From: Sphingomonas natans
GTDB lineage: Bacteria; Pseudomonadota; Alphaproteobacteria; Sphingomonadales; Sphingomonadaceae
DNA: 64,000 nucleotides
Assembly (NCBI RefSeq): GCF_030546695.1
Contig: NZ_JAUOTP010000002.1
Coordinates: 62,001 to 126,000 of the forward strand
Direction of reading: 5' to 3'
In this document: in pieces, positions 1 through 8,788 of the stretch
Position numbering within the stretch: the stretch's first letter is position 1
Layout of the letters: each line of letters starts with the position of its first letter
Notes under the pieces: model-generated
What the model was told of the DNA's origin: nothing
Database searches by the model: none
What the model saw: the letters and a program-made list of their open reading frames with translations, nothing else
Position numbers and translations under genes: made by a program

Positions 1-2067
1 GACCGACGGGAAAACCGGGAGCAGCGCGCGCGTGACCGCGCTCTCGCGCCCCTTCGGCAGATCGATCGTCGCGGCGAGATTGTGCGGCGCGTCCGCAATC
101 GCGTTGGGCGAGAAGACGAGCACGTAATTGAAGCCCAAAGTCTCCCAGTCGATCCGCCGGAACGAGGCGATCCGCGCGCTCCGCTCGACGCCAAGCAGGC
201 TGTAGTCGAGCATATCGCCGATCTTGAGATGGAGCGCGTCGGCGAGGCGCTGGTCGATCGAGACGAGCGGCGGCCCCGCATAATGTTCGGGCCACCAGGC
301 GCCGGCGACGATCGTGCTGCCCTCGGGCAGTGTCTCCGCATAGGTCAGGCCGCGCTCGCCGCGCAGCGCCCAGGCCTCTTCGGGGATCGCCTTCAGATCG
401 GCGACGCGCGTTCCCGCATAGCCCGTGATCGTCCCGCGCATCGCCGGGATCGCCTTGATCACCGCGGCGGGCTCGACGCGACGCACGACCGCACGGAACT
501 CGGCCTCCCGCGCCGAGGGGATGTCGAGCGCGAACAAGGCCGGTGCACGGGCGGGGACGGTCTGAGCGATGTTCGCGGCGATGCTCGTGCGGATCGCGGC
601 TAGCAGCACGAAGAGCGTGAGCCCGAGTCCTAGCGCGACGATCAGCGTGCTGGTCCGCGCGCCGGGCCGGTGGAGCGCGGCGAGCGCGAGCCGGACGAGC
701 GGTCGGCGCGGCCTCGGCAGCGCGGCGGCCAGAGCGTGCACGCCCCGTCCGAACGCGGCGAGGATCAGCAGCACGCCCGCCACCGACGCGAGGAACCACG
801 CGGTCAAGCGCGGCTGGTCCGAGGTCAGAAGCGCCAGCATGACCACCGCGATTCCCGCGCCCGCGATCCAGATCCAGCTGCGCCGATCGGTCGTGCGTGG
901 GCCGAACGTGCCCCGCAGCAGGCCGGCGGCGGGCACGCTGCGCGCCTCGCTGAGCGGCCCGGCGGTGAAGGCCAAGGCGATCAGCAGGCCATAGGTCGCC
1001 GCCAGCAGCAAGGGCGCGATCTCGATCCGGAAGCCAGGCGTCACCGGCAGCACGTCTCCCGCTGCCCAGATGATCAGCGGTCCGGCGGCGATCCCCGCCA
1101 CCAGCCCGGCGGCGATGCCCGCCGCTGCGACGATCCCGATCTGGAGCAGGTAGATCCGCGCGATCAGGCCAGACGTCGCCCCGAGCACCTTGAGCGCGGC
1201 GATGCTGCTTCGCCGGCCCGCGAGATAGGAAGAGACGCCATTGGCGATCCCGATCCCGGCGATGACGAGCGCCGCGAGCCCGACGAGCAGCAGGAACTGC
1301 CCCATCCGCTCGATGAAGCGCGCCGCGCCCGGCGAGGCGGCGTCGCGCGTCTTCGTCTCCCACCCGGCCGTCGCGAAGGCGCGCTTGAAGCCGGCGATCG
1401 CGTCGGCGGGCTTCGTCGCCTCGGCGAGCCGGATGCGATATTTGCTCTTGTAGAGGCTTCCCGGCTGGACGAGCCCCGTCCGCGCCATCCCGTCCGCCGA
1501 CACGATCGCGACCGGCCCCAGCGTGAAGCCCTCGCCGAGCCGGTCGGGCTCGTCGAGGATCGTCCCCGCGACGCGGAAGCTCGCCGTGCCGAATCGCAGG
1601 CTCTGGCCGACCTTGGCGTCGATCCGCTCGGCGAGCGCCTGCCCGATCCAGACGCTGTCCACCGCGGGCGCGCCGACGCTCCGCCCACCGATGATCGTGA
1701 GCTGGCCGTAAAGCGGATAGGCGCCGTCGACGCTCTTCAGCTCCACCGGCACGGCGCGCCCGCTGGCACCTCCACCGACGACTGCATTTGCGGGCATGCC
1801 GACGGTGAGCGAGACCGTGCCCAGCCGGCGCATCGCCCCAAGCTCGGCAGGCGTGGCGGCGCGCTGCGAGACCGCGAACTCGACGTCGCCGCCCAGCAGC
1901 GAGCTGCCCCCCGCGGCCAGTTCGCGCTGCATGCTCTGGGTGAGGCTGCCGATCGCGGCGAGCGCGCCGACGCCGAGGAACAGGCAGGCCAGCAGCAGCC
2001 TCAGTCCGCGGAACCGGAAATCCAGCTCGCGCCGCGCCAGCCGCCACGCGAGCGCCCAGCCGCTCAA
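1..2067 (-). CDS. ABC transporter permease, FtsX/YbbP type (partial, cut at window start)
   Basis: This is the membrane subunit of an ABC exporter, read leftwards and running off the window with no stop. The proposed TTG start overlaps the stop codon of the ATPase gene upstream, which fits translational coupling. The N-terminus reads SGWALAWRLARRELDFRFRG followed by a hydrophobic helix, as in YbbP-like permeases that have two FtsX domains. Pairing with a YbbA-like ATPase and a TesA-like esterase is the familiar ybbP-ybbA-tesA arrangement, thought to act on lipids or envelope molecules. The substrate is unknown. About 689 codons are visible. Confidence 0.85.
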   Translation of the reverse strand, partial: MSGWALAWRLARRELDFRFRGLRLLLACLFLGVGALAAIGSLTQSMQRELAAGGSSLLGGDVEFAVSQRAATPAELGAMRRLGTVSLTVGMPANAVVGGGASGRAVPVELKSVDGAYPLYGQLTIIGGRSVGAPAVDSVWIGQALAERIDAKVGQSLRFGTASFRVAGTILDEPDRLGEGFTLGPVAIVSADGMARTGLVQPGSLYKSKYRIRLAEATKPADAIAGFKRAFATAGWETKTRDAASPGAARFIERMGQFLLLVGLAALVIAGIGIANGVSSYLAGRRSSIAALKVLGATSGLIARIYLLQIGIVAAAGIAAGLVAGIAAGPLIIWAAGDVLPVTPGFRIEIAPLLLAATYGLLIALAFTAGPLSEARSVPAAGLLRGTFGPRTTDRRSWIWIAGAGIAVVMLALLTSDQPRLTAWFLASVAGVLLILAAFGRGVHALAAALPRPRRPLVRLALAALHRPGARTSTLIVALGLGLTLFVLLAAIRTSIAANIAQTVPARAPALFALDIPSAREAEFRAVVRRVEPAAVIKAIPAMRGTITGYAGTRVADLKAIPEEAWALRGERGLTYAETLPEGSTIVAGAWWPEHYAGPPLVSIDQRLADALHLKIGDMLDYSLLGVERSARIASFRRIDWETLGFNYVLVFSPNAIADAPHNLAATIDLPKGRESAVTRALLPVFPSV

Positions 2068-2756
2068 CGCTGCCGATCCTCGGCGATCCGGCCGTCGGCG
2101 AGCGTGATGATCCGGTCGCAGCGTTCGGCCAGCGCCGCATCGTGCGTGATGACGATCAGGGTCGCGCGCGCCGCCGCGCGCCGCGCGAACATCATGTCCA
2201 TGATCGTCCGGCCCGTCGCCGCATCCAGATTGCCCGTCGGCTCGTCGGCGAAGACGAGCGCGGGGCGTGGGCCCAGCGCGCGCGCGATCGCGACGCGCTG
2301 CTGCTCGCCGCCGGACAATTGCGCGGGATAGTGATCGAGCCGATGCCCGAGCCCGACCGCGACCAGCTCGGCCTCGGCGCGCGCGAAGGCGTCGGCATGC
2401 CCGGCCAACTCCATCGGCACCGCGACATTCTCACGCGCGGTCATCGTCGGCAGCAGATGGAAGGCCTGGAGCACGATCCCGATCCGCCCGCGCCTCGCGC
2501 GCGCCAGCGCATCCTCGTCGAGGGCGCTGAAATCGAGCCCGTCGACGATGACCTGCCCGCCGCTCGCGCGCTCCAGGCCCGACAGCACCGCCATCAGCGA
2601 GGATTTGCCCGATCCCGAAGGCCCGAGCAGAGCGACGCTCGTCTCGCGCGTGACCGCGAGATCGATCCCCTTCAATATCGCGGTCGGCGCGGCGCTATTG
2701 CCGAGCGACAATCTTACATCGCGCGCGGCGATGACCATATCGGCGTCAGTCTGCAT
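2064..2756 (-). CDS. ABC transporter ATP-binding protein, YbbA/LolD type
   Basis: This 230-residue cytoplasmic ATPase drives the permease encoded just downstream. It has a Walker A motif (GPSGSGKSS, about residues 45-53), a signature LSGGEQQRVAIARAL and a Walker B stretch followed by DEPTGNLD. These are typical of the MacB/LolD/YbbA export class. Its stop overlaps the start of the permease gene. It is divergently transcribed from the GDSL esterase gene, with only three bases between the two start codons, so the two promoters must lie inside the opposing genes or overlap. Confidence 0.92.
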   Translation of the reverse strand: MQTDADMVIAARDVRLSLGNSAAPTAILKGIDLAVTRETSVALLGPSGSGKSSLMAVLSGLERASGGQVIVDGLDFSALDEDALARARRGRIGIVLQAFHLLPTMTARENVAVPMELAGHADAFARAEAELVAVGLGHRLDHYPAQLSGGEQQRVAIARALGPRPALVFADEPTGNLDAATGRTIMDMMFARRAAARATLIVITHDAALAERCDRIITLADGRIAEDRQR

Positions 2757-2759
2757 CGG

Positions 2760-3488
2760 ATGAGGATCGATCGATTGGAGCGGAGAGGAACGGGCCGGTT
2801 GGCCCTAAGCGGGCTGGCATTGCAGATCATGCTGCTCGCCGGCTGCGACAAGGCCCCCGAAGCATCGCCGCTCGAAACGACGAACGCAACCGCGGCGATT
2901 CCCGAAATTCCCCGTCCTGCCGGTCCCGAACGGCTGATCCTCGCGCTCGGCGACAGCCTCTATGCCGGCTACGGTCTCCAGCGGGGCGAGGATCTGCCCG
3001 ATGCGATCCAGGCGAAGCTACGTGCCGCCGGCATCAACGCGACCGTGATCAATTCCGGAGTCTCGGGCGACACAAGCGCGGCCGGCCGCCAGCGGCTCGC
3101 CTTCGCGCTCGACAATCTCCCCCGCAAGCCCGACCTCGTCCTGCTCGGGCTCGGCGGCAATGACGTGCTGCGCCAAATCCCGCCCGCCGAGACGCGCGGC
3201 AACATGACGGCGATGATGGCCGAGATCGCCAGGCGCGGCATTCCGGTCCTGCTCACGGGCATGATGGCGCCCCCCAATCTCGGCCCCGAATTCCAGGCGC
3301 AGTTCGACGCGATCTGGCCCGATCTCGCCAAACGCTATCACGCCGCGCTCTATCCCTTCATCCTGGATGGCGTGATGGGCCAGACCGCGTTGATGCAGGC
3401 CGATCATGTTCACCCCAACGCGACGGGCGTCCAGCGCATCGCCGACCGGCTCGCGCCGACGGTCAGGGAGGCCTTGAAGGCGAAATAG
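2760..3488 (+). CDS. GDSL-family arylesterase / lysophospholipase-like lipoprotein
   Basis: This 242-residue secreted hydrolase of the TesA/arylesterase SGNH family acts on esters or lysophospholipids. The start at 2760 gives a lipoprotein signal: basic residues, a hydrophobic stretch, then the lipobox LLAGC. The open frame continues further upstream, but only this start yields a signal peptide. The catalytic blocks are visible: GDSLYAGYG with the nucleophile serine, GGND for the oxyanion hole, and a DHVHPN block near the C-terminus supplying Asp and His. Neighbourhood with YbbA/YbbP matches the conserved tesA locus. Lipid anchoring is a little unusual for the family. Confidence 0.9.
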   Translation: MRIDRLERRGTGRLALSGLALQIMLLAGCDKAPEASPLETTNATAAIPEIPRPAGPERLILALGDSLYAGYGLQRGEDLPDAIQAKLRAAGINATVINSGVSGDTSAAGRQRLAFALDNLPRKPDLVLLGLGGNDVLRQIPPAETRGNMTAMMAEIARRGIPVLLTGMMAPPNLGPEFQAQFDAIWPDLAKRYHAALYPFILDGVMGQTALMQADHVHPNATGVQRIADRLAPTVREALKAK

Positions 3489-3537
3489 ACCGCTTTGACG
3501 CTAGGATTGGGCGGCGGGGCGTGTAGGGGCTCCGCCG

Positions 3538-4830
3538 ATGTCCCGATCCGCTCTCCGCACGCTTGGCCTCGATTTCGGCACGACCAACTCGGTCGTCGCC
3601 ACCACCCACGACGGCGTCACCGACGTGACATCGCTCGACGCCCCCGATGGCCCCGCCGCAGCCTTCCGCTCGGCGCTCTGCTTCTGGGAGGACGATGCCG
3701 GGCGCGGCGCGCTCGCCTGCGAGGCCGGCCCATGGGCGATCGCCGAATATGCGGACTTCCCGCAAGGCTCCCGCTTCCTCCAGTCGTTCAAGTCGGTCGC
3801 GGCCAACCCCGCCTTCGAACATGCGACGATCTTCGAGAAGCGCTTCCGCTTCGAGGAACTCGGCCGGCTGTTCCTGAAGAAGCTCGCCGCGCGCGCGCAC
3901 GGCGCGTTCGAGGCCGCCGACCGGATCGTCGTCGGCCGACCGGTCGAATATGCCGGCCACCGCCCCGATTCGGCGCTGGCCCGCACGCGCTACGATGCGA
4001 TGTTCGGCGCGATCGGCGCCGAGGTCCATTATGTCTATGAGCCCGTCGCCGCCGCGTTCAGCTATGCCGCGCGCATCTCGGAGCCCGCGACGATCCTCGT
4101 CGCCGATTTCGGTGGAGGCACGAGCGACTTCTCGGTCGTCTCGATCGACGTGCCGGGCGCGACCCGGCGCTGCGTGCCGCTCGGCCATGCCGGCGTCGGC
4201 ATTGCCGGCGATCGCTTCGATTATCGGATCATCGATCATCTCGTGCTGCCGATCCTCGGCAAGGGCGGCACCTATCGCTCGTTCGACAAGTTGCTGGAAA
4301 TCCCCGCCGGCTATTTCACCGATCTCGGCGACTGGTCGCGGCTGGCGCTAATGCGCAACCGCCGCACGCTCGCCGAGCTCGAGAAATTGCGCAAATCGGC
4401 GAGCGACCCGGACGCGATCGGCCGGATGATCGCGCTGATCGAGCAGGAACTCGGCTTCAAGCTCTACGAAGCGGTCGATCGGGTGAAGCGCGACCTGTCG
4501 GCCGCCGACAGCGCGAACTTCCGTTTTTCGGGCGGCGGGCTCGCGATCGAGGCGAACGTTACCCGCGCCGATTTCGAGGCATGGATCGCGCCCGACATCG
4601 CCCGCATCGAAGCCGCGATCGATCGCGCTCTGGTCACCGCGAACGTCGCGCCCGCCGACATCGATCGCGTCTTCCTCACGGGCGGCTCTTCGTTCACGCC
4701 GCGCATCCGCCGGATCTTCACCGATCGCTTCGGCGAGACGCGGATCGCGAGCGGTGGCGAGCTCTCCTCGATCGCGCACGGGCTTGCGCTGATCGGTCAG
4801 GAAGCGGATCTCGCCCCTTGGGCTGCTTGA
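3538..4830 (+). CDS. Hsp70-family protein, YegD-like
   Basis: This 430-residue protein has an actin-like ATPase fold. LGLDFGTTNSVVA at the N-terminus is the phosphate-1 motif, VADFGGGTSDFSVV near residue 190 is the phosphate-2 motif, and FLTGGSSFTPRIR near residue 380 is the adenosine motif. It lacks the C-terminal substrate-binding domain of DnaK and has the length of YegD-type chaperone-like proteins, whose clients are not established. It is followed after 16 bases by an oxidoreductase gene, and the two may be cotranscribed. Confidence 0.9.
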   Translation: MSRSALRTLGLDFGTTNSVVATTHDGVTDVTSLDAPDGPAAAFRSALCFWEDDAGRGALACEAGPWAIAEYADFPQGSRFLQSFKSVAANPAFEHATIFEKRFRFEELGRLFLKKLAARAHGAFEAADRIVVGRPVEYAGHRPDSALARTRYDAMFGAIGAEVHYVYEPVAAAFSYAARISEPATILVADFGGGTSDFSVVSIDVPGATRRCVPLGHAGVGIAGDRFDYRIIDHLVLPILGKGGTYRSFDKLLEIPAGYFTDLGDWSRLALMRNRRTLAELEKLRKSASDPDAIGRMIALIEQELGFKLYEAVDRVKRDLSAADSANFRFSGGGLAIEANVTRADFEAWIAPDIARIEAAIDRALVTANVAPADIDRVFLTGGSSFTPRIRRIFTDRFGETRIASGGELSSIAHGLALIGQEADLAPWAA

Positions 4831-4846
4831 AAAGGACGGCAAAACC

Positions 4847-5872
4847 ATGATGGACATCGGCGTCGGCCTCATCGGCTATGGCCTCGCGGGGCGCGCCTTC
4901 CACGCTCCTTATGTGGGCGCCACGCCCGGCATGACACTGCGCGCGGTCGTCTCGCGCGATCCCGCCAAGGTCCATGCCGATCTCCCAGGCATGACGGTCG
5001 CGCCCGACGTGCCCACTTTGCTGGCGATGCCCGATGTCGATCTCGTCATCGTCGCCAGTCCCGACGAACTCCACGCCGAACATGCGCTCGCCGCGCTCGC
5101 CGCCGGCCGCCACGTCCTGATCGACAAGCCGTTCGCCACCAGCCTCGCCGATGCCCGCCGCATCGCCGCCGAGGGCGAGGCGCGCGACCGCATCGTCACC
5201 GTCTTCCACAATCGCCGCTGGGATGCCGATTTCCGCACGCTGCAGAAACTGATCGCGGACGGCACGCTCGGCGAGATCGTCGAATATGAAAGCCGCTTCG
5301 ATCGCTGGCGCCCGACGCCGGCCGATAGCTGGAAGGAAGCGCGCGGCAGCGGCCCGTGGCAGGATCTGGGGCCGCACCTGATCGATCAGGCGCTCATGCT
5401 GTTCGGACGCCCGCTCGCGGTCAGCACCGATCTCGCGACCTTCCGCGCGGGCGGCCCCGCGCCCGATTATGTCAGCGCCGTGCTTCGCTACCCCGACAAG
5501 CGCGTCGTGCTCCACGCCAGCAAGCTCGTCGCCGATTACGGCCTGCGCTTCGCGGTCCACGGCACGCGCGGCAGCTGGATCAAGCACGGCACCGACGTGC
5601 AGGAAGCCAAGACCGTCGCGGGGCAGGCGCCCGCCGGCGAAGATTGGGGCCATGATCCCGTCGAGGGCCGCCTCACCTGCCCCGACGATGGCGCAGGCGC
5701 CCGCGCGCTCGCCAACGAGCCCGGCGACTATCGCCTGTTCTGGCTGGCCCTCGCCGCCGCAATCCGAGATGAGGGACCCAATCCCGTGCCCGCCTCGGCG
5801 GGGATCGCGGTCCTCGAGATCCTCGAAGCCGGGCTGCGCAGCGCCGCGGAACGGCGCGAGATCATGCTTTAG
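4847..5872 (+). CDS. Gfo/Idh/MocA-family NAD(P)-dependent oxidoreductase
   Basis: This 341-residue cytoplasmic enzyme is predicted to oxidise or reduce a sugar-like substrate. The N-terminal Rossmann motif is GLIGYGLAGRAFHAPY. The conserved EKP-type motif appears as IDKPFA near residue 97, and a GPWQDLGPHLIDQ segment near residue 175 matches the catalytic histidine region. The length is typical. Two ATG codons are adjacent at the start and the first is used. Neighbours do not reveal the substrate. Confidence 0.88.
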   Translation: MMDIGVGLIGYGLAGRAFHAPYVGATPGMTLRAVVSRDPAKVHADLPGMTVAPDVPTLLAMPDVDLVIVASPDELHAEHALAALAAGRHVLIDKPFATSLADARRIAAEGEARDRIVTVFHNRRWDADFRTLQKLIADGTLGEIVEYESRFDRWRPTPADSWKEARGSGPWQDLGPHLIDQALMLFGRPLAVSTDLATFRAGGPAPDYVSAVLRYPDKRVVLHASKLVADYGLRFAVHGTRGSWIKHGTDVQEAKTVAGQAPAGEDWGHDPVEGRLTCPDDGAGARALANEPGDYRLFWLALAAAIRDEGPNPVPASAGIAVLEILEAGLRSAAERREIML

Positions 5873-5902
5873 CCGGACGGCGCGGTTCGCGCTAAGGACA
5901 GG

Positions 5903-6859
5903 GTGAACGTCCCGGAACAGCGCATGACCGATATCGGAGAGATCGTCCGCGACATTGCCGAGGAGATGGCGTCGCGCACCGATCGCGGCCGCGTCGCCGA
6001 TTATATCGCGCCGCTCGCCGAGGTCGATCCGATGCGCTTCGGGCTCGCCGTGATCGAGGCCGACGGCACCTGCCACCTTGCCGGCGATGCCGAGGCGCCT
6101 TTCTCGATCCAGAGCGTCTCCAAGGTGTTCGCGCTGACGCTCGCGCTCGGCAAGGTCGGCGATGCCTTGTGGCACCGCGTCGGCCGCGAGCCTTCGGGCA
6201 GCGCGTTCAACTCGATCGTCCAGCTCGAGACCGAAAGCGGCATCCCGCGCAACCCGTTCATCAATGCCGGCGCGATCGTCGTCTCGGACATCGTCCTCGC
6301 CGGGCACCAGCCGCGCGAGGCGGTCGGCGAAATCCTCCGCTTCGCCCGCGCGCTCGCCGGCGAGGACGCGATCTTCGTGGACGAGCGCGTCGCGCGCGCC
6401 GAGCAGGAGACGGGCTTCCGCAACGCCGCGCTCGCCAATTACATGCGCGCCTTCGGCAACCTCAAGCACCCGGTCGAGCAGACGCTCGGCGTCTATTTCC
6501 ACCAATGCGCGATCGCGATGAGCTGCCGCCAGCTCGCGCTCGCCGGCCGCTATCTGATGCTCGGCGGGCGCAATCCGGGGACGGGGCGATCGGTCGTCTC
6601 GGCGGCGCGCGCCCGCCGGATCAACGCCTTGATGATGACGTGCGGCCATTATGACGGCTCGGGCGAATTCGCCTATCGCGTCGGCCTGTCGGGCAAATCG
6701 GGCGTCGGCGGCGGCATCCTCGCCGTCGCGCCCGGCCGCGCCTCGATCGCGGTCTGGTCGCCGGGGCTCAACGAGCGCGGCAATTCGCAGATCGGCACGC
6801 TCGCGCTGGAGCGGCTGGTGCAAAGGACGGGCTGGTCGGTGTTCGAACCCAACCCCTGA
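5903..6859 (+). CDS. glsA: Glutaminase (glutamine to glutamate and ammonia)
   Basis: This 318-residue serine-dependent glutaminase resembles E. coli YbaS/YneH. It shows the catalytic SxxK motif in [10 protein letters not shown], the FNSIVQLE and [10 protein letters not shown] segments, and GKSGVGGGI near the C-terminus, all family hallmarks. The GTG start at 5903 has a close AAGGACAGG ribosome-binding site, while an in-frame ATG at 5924 is a weaker alternative. The gene ends one base before the stop of the convergent MFS transporter gene. Confidence 0.93.
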   Translation: MNVPEQRMTDIGEIVRDIAEEMASRTDRGRVADYIAPLAEVDPMRFGLAVIEADGTCHLAGDAEAPFSIQSVSKVFALTLALGKVGDALWHRVGREPSGSAFNSIVQLETESGIPRNPFINAGAIVVSDIVLAGHQPREAVGEILRFARALAGEDAIFVDERVARAEQETGFRNAALANYMRAFGNLKHPVEQTLGVYFHQCAIAMSCRQLALAGRYLMLGGRNPGTGRSVVSAARARRINALMMTCGHYDGSGEFAYRVGLSGKSGVGGGILAVAPGRASIAVWSPGLNERGNSQIGTLALERLVQRTGWSVFEPNP

Positions 6860-8224
6860 TCACACCTCGAGGGTGAGATACGCGACCACGCCCGAGCAGA
6901 CCGCGAGCACCGCCGCGACGATCGCCGCGACCTGGAACGCCGCGGTCAGATCGCCCCCCGCCTGCGAGATCACCGCCCCCGCCAGCGCCGTCGCGATGAG
7001 ACCGCCCGTGCGCGCGACCGCGCTGTTGAAGCCCGACGCCGTCCCCGTATGGCGATCGTCGACCGACGAGAGCACCGCCGTCGTCAGCGGCGCGACCGCC
7101 CCCGCCATGCCGAGCGCAATCACCGCCATTCCGGGCAATATGCTCGTCCAGTAGCTCGCGAGCGGATCGGCGCGGACGAGAAGCGCGAAGCCCAAGCCCG
7201 TGACGATCGGCCCGATCGTGAGCGGCCAGCGCGGACCGAGCCGCCCGGTCACTCGCCCCGCCAGCCGCGAGCCGACCCCGATCACGATCGAGAAGGGCAG
7301 CAAGGCGAATCCCGCCTGCGTGGGGCTATAATGGCCGCCGACGATCAGCAGATAGGGCAGCAGCACGATCAGCCCGCCGAGCGCACCGTAGAGCAGCATG
7401 GTCAGTACGGTCAGGCCCACGAACGGCCGTGAGCCGAACAGAGCGAGCGGCATCATTGCGCGCTCGCCGCGGCGATGCTCGACCCACACGAACAGCAGCA
7501 GCAACGCGATCCCTGCCGCGACGCCCGATCCCGTCGCCCCGGACAGTCCGTGCCCGCTCGACCAGGCGGTCAGCGCCCACACCAGCGCCCCGAGCCCGAG
7601 CGTCGCCAGCACCGCCCCGCCCCAGTCGAGCGGACTCTTGCCCTCGGCACTCTCGTCCACCGCCGCGCGCGCGATCAGGATCGTCGCCGCCGCGACGGGC
7701 AGGTTGAGGAAGAAGATCGTCCGCCAACCGACCGTATCGACAAGCCAGCCGCCGAGCGGCGGCCCCACGGCGCTCGCGATCGCCCCCGCCGCCGCCCACG
7801 TCCCCACCGCCCGGCCGCGCGCCTCGCCCGAAAACGAGCTGCCGAGAATGCCGAGGCTGTTGGGCATCAGGATCGCCGCACCGATTCCCTGCACGGCGCG
7901 CGACAGCAGCAGTATTTCGGTGCCCGGCGCCAGCGCGCAGCCGACCGAGGCGAGCGCGAACAGTAGGACGCCCGCGATCAGCATCCGCCGCCGCCCGAAA
8001 TGATCGCCGGCGGCGCCTCCGAGCAGCAACAAGGCGGACAGCGGCAACAGATAGGCATTGACCACCCACGGCAACGTCGCCGCATCGGCGTGCAGGTCCG
8101 CGCCGATCGCGGGCAGAGCGACGTTCGTCACCGATCCGTCGATGAAGGCGAGGCTCGACGCGAGCATCGTCGCCGCGATCGTCCAGTTGGGATGGCGGAT
8201 CGAGACAGTGGGCGCAGCGGGCAT
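6860..8224 (-). CDS. MFS multidrug transporter, DHA2 (EmrB/QacA) family
   Basis: This 454-residue inner-membrane drug:proton antiporter shows the DHA2 pattern. It has an early helix ending AFIDGSVTNVALPAIG (motif D1), the motif A loop DHFGRRR after the second helix pair, and motif C-like GPPLGGWLVD. The start at 8224 is chosen because AAGGCAGG lies just upstream, although the frame stays open a further 25 codons. It is divergent from a MarR-type regulator gene, which probably controls it together with the efflux operon on the other strand. Confidence 0.92.
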   Translation of the reverse strand: MPAAPTVSIRHPNWTIAATMLASSLAFIDGSVTNVALPAIGADLHADAATLPWVVNAYLLPLSALLLLGGAAGDHFGRRRMLIAGVLLFALASVGCALAPGTEILLLSRAVQGIGAAILMPNSLGILGSSFSGEARGRAVGTWAAAGAIASAVGPPLGGWLVDTVGWRTIFFLNLPVAAATILIARAAVDESAEGKSPLDWGGAVLATLGLGALVWALTAWSSGHGLSGATGSGVAAGIALLLLFVWVEHRRGERAMMPLALFGSRPFVGLTVLTMLLYGALGGLIVLLPYLLIVGGHYSPTQAGFALLPFSIVIGVGSRLAGRVTGRLGPRWPLTIGPIVTGLGFALLVRADPLASYWTSILPGMAVIALGMAGAVAPLTTAVLSSVDDRHTGTASGFNSAVARTGGLIATALAGAVISQAGGDLTAAFQVAAIVAAVLAVCSGVVAYLTLEV

Positions 8225-8327
8225 GGCCTGCCTTAGGCGCAGCGGCGCTGAGAGGCGATACGAAGCAACGCCATCGTTCAACCGGTCGCTCGACTGCACC
8301 TCTTGATCCCGCCCCGTCCGTAATTAC

Positions 8328-8339
8328 TTAGCAGCCTAA
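8328..8339. promoter_or_regulatory. Candidate MarR operator overlapping the marR start codon
   Basis: The short inverted repeat TTAG-CAGC-CTAA sits in the divergent region between the MFS and MarR genes. Its last base is the first base of the marR start codon. No Shine-Dalgarno sequence is visible before that ATG. Such a site would suit autorepression by the MarR protein. This is inferred from symmetry and position only. Confidence 0.35.
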
Positions 8340-8788
8340 TGACTTCCCGCGCCGATCTCGAAACCGCCTACGCGCGGACCTTGCTGCCGCTCGCGCGCAT
8401 GTGGCGGCAGGCTGCGGACGGCGCGTTGCGCGGGATGGGCCTGTCGGCCTCGATCGGCTGGGCTTTGATCCAGGTCGGGCGGCTCGGCGACGATGTCCGC
8501 CAGACCGATCTCGCCGCCGAGCTGGACATCACCGCCGCCTCGCTGGTGCGGCTGATCGATCAGATGGTCGCCGCCGGGCTCGTCGAGCGGCAGCGCGATC
8601 CCGCCGATGCGCGCGTCAGCCGCGTCCGCCTGACCGCGCCCGGCCGCGCCCGCGCAGCGACGATCGAGGAGACGCTCGCGGCGCTGCGCTTCACGATGCT
8701 GGACGGGATCGACGAGGACGATCTGGCGACCGCTTTGCGCGTCGCGCAGACGTTCGCGGCACGCTTCGCGCAGGAGCTGGGGCGATGA
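8339..8788 (+). CDS. MarR-family transcriptional regulator
   Basis: This 149-residue winged-helix regulator includes DLAAELDITAASLVRLIDQM, the recognition helix region, and GLVERQRDPADARVSRVRLT, the beta wing with the conserved D-R motif. It is the first gene of an operon with a FUSC efflux protein (ATGA overlap) and lies divergent to an MFS pump. It is therefore predicted to repress both in the absence of a phenolic or aromatic effector. Confidence 0.93.
   Translation: MTSRADLETAYARTLLPLARMWRQAADGALRGMGLSASIGWALIQVGRLGDDVRQTDLAAELDITAASLVRLIDQMVAAGLVERQRDPADARVSRVRLTAPGRARAATIEETLAALRFTMLDGIDEDDLATALRVAQTFAARFAQELGR

Noticed and set aside
82-2331. Long plus-strand frames over the first 2 kb
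   Set aside because: They are Arg/Pro/Asp-rich antisense shadows of the minus-strand permease and ATPase genes, which have clear domain motifs.
4718-6823. 701-codon minus-strand frame
   Set aside because: It is antisense to the oxidoreductase and glutaminase genes, which have catalytic motifs; its own sequence is low-complexity Arg/Ala/Asp.
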